A DNA stretch of 64,000 nucleotides from assembly GCA_950022295.1 (NCBI GenBank), contig OX465598.1:186987501-187051500 (forward strand), read 5' to 3'. The stretch is from Bromus sterilis (taxonomy: Eukaryota; Streptophyta; Magnoliopsida; Poales; Poaceae). Within the stretch, counting starts at the first letter, position 1, and the number at the start of each line of letters is the position of its first letter. This document shows positions 55,135 to 64,000 of the stretch, piece by piece. The notes beneath the pieces are model-generated. The model had not been told where the DNA came from. It did no database searches and worked only from the letters and a program-made list of their open reading frames with translations. The position numbers were made by a program, and so were the translations under genes.

Positions 55135-57357
55135 GTCGTGGCCGAGATGCCTAGTGACAAGGCGCCGGGGCCGGATGGCTTCACTGGGGCCTTCTTTAAA
55201 TCTTGTTGGGACGTCATCAAAGTGGACATGATGCGTGTGATCAGCTCTTTTGATACCCTTCACACGTGCAACCTCCATTGGCTTAACTCTGCAAATGTGG
55301 TTTTGCTCCCTAAGAAGGATGGGGCGGAGACGATCTCTGACTATCGGCCTATTAGCCTCATTCATGCGGTCGCTAAGATCATTGCGAAGATGCTGTCAAA
55401 TAGGCTCTCACCCCATATGAATATTCTGGTTTCCAATGCCCAAAGCGCCTTCATCAAGTCTCGGAGCATCCACGACAATTTTTTGTATGTTCAAAACCGA
55501 GCCCGCCGCCTGCACAAGGGGAAGACGCCCTCTCTTCTCTTCAAGTTGGACATCCGTAAAGCTTTTGATTCGGTCAAGTGGGAATATATTCTGGCGCTCC
55601 TACAACGGTTGGGCTTCCCCCACAAATTCCGCGCATGGATTACGGCACTCTTTGCATCCTCGTCTTCTAAAGTCCTTTTGAATGGGGTGGCTGGCCCCCC
55701 CATCAAGCATGGTCGGGGCCTTAGGCAAGGGGACCCGTTGTCTCCCCTTCTCTTCGTCATTGCGATGGACCCCCTCCATCACATCCTCGAGCTTGCGACT
55801 AGGAAGGGCTACATCCACAAGATTAGAGGGAGAGGAGCGGTGGTGAGAACCTCCCTCTACGCGGATGATGCGGCAATTTTTGTGGCTCCCATCAAGACGG
55901 ACGTGGATAACCTCGCTCTTATCTTGCGAGGTTTCGGGGAGATCACGGGGCTATGTACCAATTTTGGCAAGAGCTCGGTGGTTCCTATTAGGTGCAATCA
56001 TCTTGATTTGAACCTCATTCTCCAAAGCATCCCGGCTTCTAGGGTATCCTTCCCCATGAAATATTTGGGCCTCCCGCTCTCGGTGTGGCAACTCAAGAAG
56101 GTTGACCTTCAATTCCTTGAGGACAAAGTTGCCAAAAGACTGCTCACGTATGAAGGAAAGAATATTACCTATGCAGGCCGTACGTCCCTCATCAAGTCCA
56201 CCATCAATTCCCTCGCAGTCTACTTCATCACCCCCCTCGTCATCCCCAAAAGCACTCTCCACAAGATCAACAAGCTACAAAGGGCCTTTCTCTGGTCCGG
56301 TTCAGACAAGACTATGGGAGCCAAATGCAAAGTGAGTTGGGAGGTGGTGTGCCGGCCACGCGAGTATGGGGGACTAGGAGTGATGAACATCGACAAGTTC
56401 GCTCGTGCTTTGAGATTGCGTTGGCCGTGGCATGAATGGAAGGACCCACACAAGCTCTGGGTGGGGATGGGCACTCCATGTGATAAAGGCGACCTTGATT
56501 TCTTCTATGCTTCGGCCACCATTGTGGTTGGCAACGGGGTGCGCACCCCTTTCTGGACTTCACCGTGGCTTTTGGGGCAATCTCCAAAGGACATTGCCCC
56601 TCTCATCTACGAGGCCTCTATGAGGAAGAATTGGAACGTCAAGAAGGCCCTCAAGGACGACGCTTGGATCCTGAGGATCTTCCCTCCGACCACCATCACC
56701 GCGTCACATATTGAACAATTCCTCCATCTCTGGCGGCTTTTGCGCAACTTCCACCTTGGCGAGCTTGTGGAGGATGAGATTGCTTGGAAGCACACCGGTG
56801 ATGGGCACTACTCGGCGGCTTCCGCGTACAAGGCTCAATTTATAGGCATGGTATCCTCACCCTTCCGGAAGATGATTTGGGAGGCTTGGGCCCCGCCGAA
56901 GGTCAAGTTTTTTGCTTGGTTGGTGCTTCAGGATAGGATTTGGACTGCGGATCGTTTGGCCAGGCGTGGGTGGCCAAACTGCGGTTTATGCCCCTTGTGC
57001 AAGAGGGTCCAGGAATGTGGCGCTCATCTTCTCTACGAGTGCCGCTTCACCATTAGGCTCTGGAAATTGGTCATCCAACGTTTTGGCATTCAAGGAATCC
57101 ACATTGCGGAGTGGAGCGCTCAAACAGACATCCAATCTTGGTGGATGAGCATTATTGACGCGACACCCTTTCAGAGGAAGGCCATGGCATCTCTCACCAT
57201 GCTTGTGTCTTGGACGATCTGGAATGAAAGAAATGCTAGGGTCTTCCGTCAAAATTCCTCACCACCCCCGATCCTTCTTCATTTTTTGGTTGGGGAAGCA
57301 AAACTATGGGTGATGGCTGGAGCCAAGAAGTTAGGGTGTATTATTAATAGGGAGTAA
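55135..57357 (+). CDS. LINE reverse transcriptase with C-terminal zinc region, 5' end missing
   Basis: An open frame of 740 codons entered at the LINE 5' joint; no native start. RT motifs: DKAPGPDGFTGAFFK (residues about 5-20), LLPKKDGAETISDYRPISL (about 55-75), AQSAFIKSRSIHDN, FKLDIRKAFDSVKWEYI, GLRQGDPLSPLLFVIAMD (about 195-215) and SLYADDAAIFVAP with the catalytic pair near residue 242. From about 575 to 645 a zf-RVT type region has CGLCPLCKR...CGAHLLYECRF. The endonuclease domain is missing through 5' truncation. No stop or frameshift was seen, so the insertion is fairly recent. The family resembles plant L1-type RIX elements. Confidence 0.9.
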   Translation, partial: VVAEMPSDKAPGPDGFTGAFFKSCWDVIKVDMMRVISSFDTLHTCNLHWLNSANVVLLPKKDGAETISDYRPISLIHAVAKIIAKMLSNRLSPHMNILVSNAQSAFIKSRSIHDNFLYVQNRARRLHKGKTPSLLFKLDIRKAFDSVKWEYILALLQRLGFPHKFRAWITALFASSSSKVLLNGVAGPPIKHGRGLRQGDPLSPLLFVIAMDPLHHILELATRKGYIHKIRGRGAVVRTSLYADDAAIFVAPIKTDVDNLALILRGFGEITGLCTNFGKSSVVPIRCNHLDLNLILQSIPASRVSFPMKYLGLPLSVWQLKKVDLQFLEDKVAKRLLTYEGKNITYAGRTSLIKSTINSLAVYFITPLVIPKSTLHKINKLQRAFLWSGSDKTMGAKCKVSWEVVCRPREYGGLGVMNIDKFARALRLRWPWHEWKDPHKLWVGMGTPCDKGDLDFFYASATIVVGNGVRTPFWTSPWLLGQSPKDIAPLIYEASMRKNWNVKKALKDDAWILRIFPPTTITASHIEQFLHLWRLLRNFHLGELVEDEIAWKHTGDGHYSAASAYKAQFIGMVSSPFRKMIWEAWAPPKVKFFAWLVLQDRIWTADRLARRGWPNCGLCPLCKRVQECGAHLLYECRFTIRLWKLVIQRFGIQGIHIAEWSAQTDIQSWWMSIIDATPFQRKAMASLTMLVSWTIWNERNARVFRQNSSPPPILLHFLVGEAKLWVMAGAKKLGCIINRE

Positions 57358-57447
57358 TTGCCATGTGGTGTTTTGGTTCGGTCTGTATCAAACTATATCC
57401 CCTTCTTATTTAATAGATGAGGCAAAGCTTTTGCCTCCGTTTCAAAA
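55135..57447 (+). mobile_element. 5'-truncated LINE with a 14-bp target duplication
   Basis: AACAATATACTATT occurs at 55121-55134 and again at 57448-57461. The 3' end has a short UTR and a run of six A. The 5' end starts inside the second reading frame, just upstream of RT. This is the product of target-primed reverse transcription that stopped early. Confidence 0.9.
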
Positions 57448-58307
57448 AACAATATACTATTTTATTCCTTATAACGCCCAGTCAGCTTATTGTATTTGCT
57501 CTAAAAACTGCTATTCAGTATGCGCGAACCAAAACGGCGTACATCACCACCCTCGACATATGTGTCGATGCCGGCCTACCGTGTCACGCTGGATTTCAAC
57601 ATTCCTATCGACTCATAGACGCCACCCAAAATACATCAACTCGCTGCGCTCGAAGTCCAATTCACGCCGACTTACGACGTGCCATGCTTGATGAGAACAT
57701 CCGTGCCGGCTTACAATACGGCGCGCGGCTATCATGTCTACGCCAACTCTTAGCTCCGCGATCGATTCTCGCGTATGCACCACTTTGCGACTCGATGATA
57801 AATCAGGAAAAGTAATCACTACGAAAATGACGTCAGAGCCGTCATTGGCTTCCAGTACCATGCTCGACGCTCCCGTCTGCGCCGTTTTTCACCACCGGCT
57901 TGATATATCAGCCAGGTCGTCAATTATCGACTCCAATGAGATCGACTACAACTTTATCATGGTCGACTTTCATGGTGCTCCGTGTTTATTCTGGATCATC
58001 AAATCAACTAAGTAACATTTAAATTTCATATGTTTTCCTTCCAGTCGATTTCATATGCTGCACCTTTGAGATAAAACTCGTGAGCTATCTTACATCTATT
58101 TGGAGTATTAAGGATACCAAAGAAGACAATTGCCACGTTGCACAGTCTAAACATAGGTATCCGGCTTCCTTAACGATATATTCGATGTTTGTTTCTTTAT
58201 TAAACCTGGTACAAAGAGTCTCAAACCGACTCCTAGAGTCGATTCAAGACTCGGGGGCTATATCTCCTCTGGGTTTCTCTTGCTGGATGGTGGAAAAATT
58301 CAACATT

Positions 58308-58445
58308 GCATTGCACCATTATCATTATGCATTGCACCATTATCATTATGCATTGCACCTTTATTTTGCATCTTTATGCATTGCATCATTATGCATCATT
58401 ATCCATTTCACCTTTATTTTACATCATTATGCATAGCATTACATT
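58308..58445 (+). repeat. Degenerate tandem repeat of CATTATGCATTGCAC
   Basis: About eight imperfect units of 15-20 bp with CATTATGCATTG or CATTGCACC. Open in several frames by chance. Confidence 0.75.
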
Positions 58446-59019
58446 CCTGCATTCCATCCCACGTGAACCAGGAAGGACTGATCATCTGTTCCCTGGATCC
58501 TAGCATGTATATTGTTGTATTTAGAGACCCTGGGGGCTTACTTATGAACTCTATCTTAAGCCTGACAACCGGAGGACTCGACATATACATGAAATTAAGC
58601 CTAATATGGCTCACCCTGCCTGTAAGCTGATGTATACATGACCTACGTGCTCCGTGATAGTGTAAACATCAACAAGTTCTACTAAAAGCCTGTCGAGTTT
58701 GACACTATTACCGTGAACGCTAGAATAAGTCATGCGATGCTTGCGTACAAAGAAGTTTCGACTTACACGCAAAAAGCGACCAACATTTCTTTTCCACAAG
58801 TCAGATCGAAGACTCTTACTAAAGAGTCGGCTGATCGAGAGCTTGTGTCGTTAAAGACATGTTGAGACAATCACGCGTACAGCCGGTCTTCTATATGAGC
58901 TCTTTACATTTTTGCATTTCATGAAGCATATTTTTATTCATTTTCTTGCTGAAACATATACAACTAGTCTTTTCCATCATAAACCGACTTACTAAAAGCC
59001 GGTACTTGGGGGCTATGGT

Positions 59020-59260
59020 TTGGCTCTACTATGACTCGACATGAGAGTAAATTAATCATGCCAATTCATGGAGCTACACTTCAATTTTTGCTACTATGAT
59101 TCGATATGAATTTAAATCATGCCAAATCATGGGGGCTATACTTCGATTTTGAAACAATACACTGTTGTTACTATGACTCGGCATTATCTACGCCGACTCG
59201 TAGGAAGCCATATATTGATGATTCGGCATGAAATACAATTAATCATCCCGACTCATGGGG
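59020..59260 (+). repeat. Tandem modules of about 62 bp, each ending in a GGGGGCTA-like tract
   Basis: Three related modules with TATGACTCG(A/G)CATGA, AATCATGCC and CATGG(A/G)GGCTA. The last directly precedes the Copia LTR. Confidence 0.65.
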
Positions 59261-59264
59261 GCTA

Positions 59265-60980
59265 TGTTGGGATACGGGGCAGAAAACACAAATTTTTCAT
59301 ACCTACGGTACCCGAACCCAAGATCTATGCTATGGCGATGTAAAGTAATGGAGGGAATCGGTGTTCATACCTTTGAAGAACGAAAGAGGGAAACGTTCTT
59401 GCGAACGTGGCTGGCGTAGACTCGGAACTACGACCTCCCTGTCGTGTAGAAGACCACCACCGGCGAGGATGACTCCCGGTAAACCTCCAACGACGAAGTA
59501 GCACCACAGGTGTAGTGCCTCGAAGAGATTATACACGTACGGTACAATCGATGTACCTCCCGGGCCCCAAACCAGGCGAGCAGCGGAAGAAAGGCGGCAA
59601 CGGATCCCGACTCCAGCAGAACGACGGCCTGCCTTATGGTGGAGAACTCCAATCCAGGTGCAGACTCCAAACAAGGGGAGTCCACTTCCGGGAAGGAGAA
59701 GGAGGAAGAAGGAGATATTGGTGTGTTGGAAAAAGGGGGGTCTACCCCTCCTTATATAGACCAAGGGGGGGTGCCATCCTCCTCCCCTCCCCCATGTGGG
59801 ACTAAACTCCAAAGGGGGGGGGGAGTGCGCCGGCCAAGGGGGGGGGGGGTGGGCCCCACCCTTGGCGCCAAGCCCAAGGGGGGAGACCCCCTCCTCCCTT
59901 AATGGGCCCCATGGGCCCATTTAGCCTTTTCCCCATTTTTTAATTTATTTAATATGTTTTAAATATTTAATTCAGATAATTAAATAATAAAATATTATTA
60001 AAACAATTAAAATTTATTTTGAACTATTCAAAATGTCCGGAAACCATTCCGTCCTCCTCCGGAACTATTCCGGTGATTCCTCCTATTTCACCGATTGATC
60101 CCGTAACTGTCCAATGCATCGATTGCCCTTAAGTGTAATACCCTAACGGTCCGGGAAACATCAGACATGGTCGAGAATCTTCTCATTGACCAATGACTAG
60201 TCAGTTGGACCTGGTTACAATCCTTGACAGCCCCTGCGCTTCCATCGAATGAACTTTGATCGCTTTTGGAAACCGTTAACGATACGACGTAACCCCTTTG
60301 TGCTGCGGTACTTTGTTTGTCCGAGGTTTGATCGTCGGTATCCTACATACCGTGTTCACATCTCGTTCACAACAAACAACTTCTCTCGTCCATGATCATT
60401 GCATCTCTTGTGACCTAGTCACGTCCTTGCAAGGTGTTGATGCAATATCACCAAGTGGGCCCAGAGTACCTGTCCTGTCACAAGGACTGACAAATCCCGC
60501 TCTGATCTATTAACATACTCATCAACCATCTATTTCGGAATACCCAAAGTGCACCGTTATAGCCAGCATATTTCAGTCAGGCGGTAGGATACAAATCAAA
60601 GTCTCCTCATAGATGACAATTACGTATGATCATTACGGTCTAAGGACTAAGCCATACGTTACAAAGTCATAGCACCGCTGAACTATGTGACTCGATCACA
60701 TTGCAATACTTTAGGTGGGTGTACATCCATCACATCATTCCCCTTAACGATATGACCTCATTGTCAATGGACTTAAGTGTCGCCATGATCAGGAAAGCTT
60801 GATCAATCAATTGCCCAATGAGATAGTTTACCCGAGTTAAACTACGGACCATGTTTTATACTACACCTGTATTAGTATTTCCATGTAATACAGTTATAGC
60901 ACAGTATAAAACGTATTATGAACAAAACGGATATGTGAAAAATATCTTTATTAATTTGTCTCCAGGGCACATATCCAACA
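59265..60980 (-). repeat. 3' LTR of the Copia element (1716 bp)
   Basis: Plus strand TGTTGGGATA...TATCCAACA, an inverted end pair. The polypurine tract (minus strand AAGTGGGAGAC, 60981-60991) abuts it. Length and ends fit the Angela/BARE/WIS group. G runs at 59813-59852 lie in the GC-rich part; frames there are chance. Confidence 0.8.
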
Positions 60981-60991
60981 GTCTCCCACTT

Positions 60992-61617
60992 GCACTAGAG
61001 TATAAATTACACTAGTTTACATCAGGTATGTATCTAACACCAATGGTCTCTCGGTGTTCTTCAAACTTGCCCTGTGGAAGAGGTTTAGTCATCGGGTCTG
61101 CTGCGTTCAGATCCGTATGTATCTTGTGAATCCTAGTGTGTCCATCCCTGACGTAGTCTCGCGTCACATGGAACTTTCGGAGGATGTGCTTGGCTGTAGA
61201 GTGAGTTCTTGGCTCCTTCGCGTTAGCAATGGCACCCGTGTTGTCGCAGAAAATTCCCACGGGGTCAGTGCAGCTGGGAAAGACGCCAAGCTCGATCACG
61301 AACTTCTTCAGCCACATCGCCCCGTTTGACGCTTCGCAAGCGGCAATCTACTCCGACTCCATTGTAGATTGGGCGACGACTGACTGTTTGCCGCTCCTCC
61401 AGCTAATTGCGCCACCGTTCAACATGAAAACATATCCCGTCTGGGATTTCGAGTCATCTAGATCTGAGCCGAGGCTTGCGTCAACGTAACCCTTTACGGT
61501 GAGCTCCTCATCAACTCCTCCATAAACGAGAAAGAGATCCTTGGTTCTTCTCAAGTACTTAAGGATGTTCTTTACTGCTGTCCAGTGAGCCATTCCCGGG
61601 TTACTCTGGTAGCGATT
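60992..61617 (-). pseudogene. Copia RNase H and end of RT
   Basis: Minus strand: NPGMAHWTAVKNILKYLRRT (end of RT linker), GYVDASLGSDLDDSKSQTGY, then IFCDNTGAIANAKEPRTHS and VHTDLNAADPMTKPLPQ-like residues (IHTDLNAADPMTKPLPQGKF) to a stop at 61012. A stop or frame change is present near 61320-61345 between the two frames. RNase H would remove the RNA template. Confidence 0.8.
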
Positions 61618-62791
61618 TGATGAGGACATCCCTACTAATGTTACACCCATATCCTCACCAACTACACATATTGGACCAGTTACTAGAGCTCGTGCACGTC
61701 AACTAAATTATCAGGTACTTTCGTTTCTTGCGAATCCTTCTATTGTTCATGAACATATGATGCTTCCTAAATTAGATACTTTTGTTTTGCTTATGAATGA
61801 AGGACCTAGCATGGACAAGAAGGATGGTCATTGGAGCGGGATCAAGCATGGAGAAGAAGGTGCGCGCGCGGGAAAGGACAGCGGAGCTTCCAGTGGTGAT
61901 TATCGCACTTTGAAGCCACCATAAGGCGCGCATGAAGTCTTGGACGAAATACGCGAGATGCCACTCATTATTTTCGTCCAAGGGCAATTATAGGTGCTGC
62001 GTCACCTTAATATTGGGCTGGGCCCATGTAATTTCGAAATACCACCTTCTAGGCTGTTTTTAGAGTCCGTATGTGTGGGGAAACCGAGTTAGGGTTGTTT
62101 TCGGACCCCACCTCCAAGGGGTCACGAAAATCCCCTCTGTTCCCCCATATATACAGCCCTTAGGGCGTCGTTTAGACTTGGGTTTTAATTAGATTTAAGT
62201 TAGCCATAGCCGCAACTTCGAGTTCTTCGTTTGTGTCGTCCGACCAGGCCAAGACCGCATTGGAACCCCAACTTCTGTTAATCTTTCATCTTATATTCGC
62301 AATATCCAGATTGCAATTCTTAGTTCTTGCTTGTTCTTCGATTGCTTGCAGGAATTGACCTTCGTGGTCAGGTTGATCGTGCACCCGCGGGATCAATAAC
62401 CTCTCGGAGTTGGTTTAGCGATCGCTAAGGCGCAACGTCTTCGCACGTTCGTAGTCGGGTCGTGAAAGTCTACTCCACCAAAAATCGATCTCCACCATCT
62501 CATCGAAACATCGGGACACCTTCGCCTCTATCAAGTGGTATCGGGACACCTTCTTCTCCATGCTTGATCCCGCTCCAATGACCATCCTTCTTGTCCATGC
62601 TAGGTCCTTCATTCATAAGCAAAACAAAAGTATCTAATTTAGGCAGCATCATATGTTCATGAACAATAGAAGGATTCGCAAGAAACGAAAGTACCTGATA
62701 ATTTAGTTGACGTGCACGAGCTCTAGTAACTGGTCCAATATGTGTAGTTGGTGAGGATATGGGTGTAACATTAGTAGGGATGTCCTCATCA
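61618..62791. mobile_element. Palindromic CRM-like insertion with both outer ends U3
   Basis: Left: a full plus-strand LTR (61618-62533, TGATGAGGACATC...CTATCA, subtype II), six or seven bases of primer-site region (AGTGGTA). Then a 14-base U5 snippet (ATCGGGACACCTTC), then about 245 bp of U3 in reverse (about 62547-62791) ending GTCCTCATCA. The whole is flanked by a perfect 5-bp duplication CGATT (61613-61617 and 62792-62796). Removing it with one CGATT restores the Copia frame. The outer ends are therefore 245-bp inverted repeats. A normal insertion would have a U3 end on one side and a U5 end on the other. Confidence 0.88.
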
Positions 62792-62796
62792 CGATT

Positions 62797-63540
62797 AGTC
62801 ATACTAATGGCCAGCGCTAAATCCGGTCTGGTACATAACATAGCATACATGAGAGAGCCTATGGCTGAGGCATAGGGCTTTGAGGACATCTCCTCCTTCT
62901 CTTTTGCTGTGGTTGGGCATTGAGTCACGCTTAATTTGACACCTTTTATAACTGGCAAGAGGCCTCTCTTGGAGTTACCCATACTGAACCTTTTCAATAT
63001 CTTGTCAATATAAGTGCTCTGACTCAAGGCCAACCGTCGATTAGGTCTATCTCTATAGATCTTAGTCCCCAATATGTACGCAGCTTCACCTAGGTCCTTC
63101 ATGGAAATTGTCCATTCAGATATTCCTTCACTTCCTCTAAGAATTTCTTATCGTTCCCTATTAGTAATATGTCATCTACATATAACACAAGGAATGCTAC
63201 AGAGCTCCCACTCAGTTTCTTATAGACGCAGAACTCTTCGACGTTTTGGACAAATCCAAAAGCTTTAATGACCTCATCAAATCAGAGATTCCAGCTCTGA
63301 GATGCTTGCTTCAACCCATAGATGGACCGTTGAAGCTTGCACACCTTAACAACGTTCCTTGGATCGACAAACCCCTCTGGTTGCATCATATACAACTCTT
63401 CCTAAATGTTGCCATTTAGGAATGCAGTTTTCACATCCATCTGCCATATCTCGTAATCATGATATGCAGCTATTGCTAGTAGGATCCGAATAGTGATATG
63501 GGGTGGCCCGATCTTCTCAGTAAGCGGACAGTGAATATGA
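62797..63540 (-). pseudogene. Copia RT, middle part
   Basis: Minus strand from the right: EKIGPPHITIRILLAIAAYH, IWQMDVKTAFLN (near 63410-63445), a YVDDILLIGN catalytic motif near 63150-63180, then MKDLGEAAYILGTKIYRDR, STYIDKILKRFSM and YASAIGSLMYAMLCTRPDL (63102-62800). Several stops or frameshifts break it between 63103 and 63420. The catalytic YVDD is intact. Confidence 0.75.
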
Positions 63541-64000
63541 GGGCGATGATAGATAACTTGTATGTAGCCAATGAACTCTCCTTGCTAGATCCCTGTTGCC
63601 AATGCGACAGCTCTCTACCCTTTGGATATTCACAACTTCACACACTTGCGCAACGTAGCCGTCGACCACGAGACGGTAATTTGCAATCTACTAATCCCCA
63701 GTGGAACAATAGATCACACAGAACTTGCAGTAGAAGAACTTCAGATCGATACGAATTGAAGTCTTAATGATTCAAGAGGAAAGCTTGAAGCTATTCTCAA
63801 TATCTAGGGTTTATCTAAACGTGGTCTAACCCTAAAACTCGTGGGAGCTGGGTATTTATAAACTAGGGGGATACAAGAGCCGCAGCCCGTCTGATCTGCG
63901 CGTAGGCAGTTTCGGACGTCCGATGGGTTTCGGACGTCCGTCACGTCGGACGTCCGAAACGTGTCGGAAATCCGACTCTGGCGGTGAGGTGTCCTGGATT
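63541..64000 (-). other. LTR-like promoter region, unassigned
   Basis: On the minus strand TTTATAAATA (63853-63863) is followed by leader-like sequence with AAACCCTA motifs. Upstream (63905-63965) GGACGTCCG-type palindromes repeat at least four times. It may be the 5' LTR of the Copia element joined to RT by deletion, or another element. No terminus seen. Confidence 0.35.

Larger units (their letters stand above)
54893..57501. mobile_element. PIF/Harbinger-type MITE, split by a LINE
   Basis: Ends GAGCA (54893) and TGCTC (57501) with TAA on both sides (54890-54892 and 57502-57504). Without the LINE it is about 280 bp and has no coding capacity. TAA target duplications and G-rich short ends fit the PIF/Harbinger group. 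Confidence 0.65.
57502..59264 (+). other. Tat-like 3' internal region, non-coding
   Basis: Short frames only. The repeated GCCGACTT and GACTC vocabulary links it to element K, and GGGGGCTA tracts (58253, 59010, 59129, 59254) resemble the polypurine tract of Tat elements. No 3' LTR of K follows; the Copia LTR starts at 59265. Confidence 0.4.
59265..63540 (-). mobile_element. Copia element (Angela/BARE-like), 3' part
   Basis: Minus strand: pol from RT to RNase H, polypurine tract, and 3' LTR. A palindromic CRM-like insertion splits pol at 61618-62791. The 5' part is missing or lies beyond unassigned sequence on the right. Confidence 0.8.

Noticed and set aside
57365..58015. Small plus-strand frames after the LINE
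   Set aside because: They cross the LINE tail, MITE end and non-coding Tat-like sequence; none is conserved or shows a domain.

Overview
This window is intergenic DNA from a large-genome grass, most likely a Triticeae species (wheat, Aegilops, barley or rye). The evidence is the repeat content: Tekay-type chromoviruses with LTRs near 3.9 kb, Tat-type elements with a TTGGCGCC primer site, a TGTTGG Angela/BARE-like Copia LTR, a CACTACTAGGG transposon, a plant LINE, a PIF/Harbinger MITE, and many copies of a Ty3/Gypsy family with TGATGAGGACATC...CTATCA LTRs of 916-917 bp, an initiator-Met primer site and a polyprotein that reads into its 3' LTR. I take that last family to be a CRM-type centromeric retrotransposon (the cereba/CRW group). 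I see no intact host gene, tRNA, rRNA or CRISPR array. Element family names are from memory of the families; boundaries, duplications and breaks are read from the sequence.

Layout. 1-4540 is a minus-strand CRM-like copy cut by the window edge. It sits in a plus-strand, gag-only relative (4541-6718), which sits in a decayed Tekay-type element C (6719-10483, continuing at 25606-26030 and 32533-about 33363). A second chromovirus, D (10484-25605, duplication CCGGC), is inserted in the C LTR. D itself holds a full-length CRM-like copy (16920-24685, duplication ACTAG). A CACTA transposon (26031-32532) splits the rest of the C LTR. An inverted LTR piece E (33364-33628 and 42486-42668) is split by a solo LTR F of the same family (33629-42485, duplication CTGCC). 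F is split by a young CRM-like copy that has lost gag but keeps a complete pol frame (36456-41392, duplication TAGTT).

42669-47406 is a scrambled cluster of CRM-like pieces. 47407-about 54000 holds Tat-type elements in both orientations with a Helitron-like end. 54893-57501 is a MITE carrying a 5'-truncated LINE with an open 740-codon reverse transcriptase frame. 57502-59264 is Tat-like 3' sequence. 59265-64000 is a minus-strand Copia element interrupted by a palindromic CRM-like insertion (61618-62791, duplication CGATT) whose two outer ends are both U3 ends.

How the parts relate. Nesting gives relative ages: C, then D, B and the CACTA, then the CRM-like copies last. Gag-only and pol-only relatives sit in one window beside a copy with an open gag-pol frame, so trans-complementation within the family is possible. 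The density of CRM-like copies suggests centromeric or pericentromeric DNA, which is an inference. The most unusual single object is the palindromic insertion at 61618-62791.
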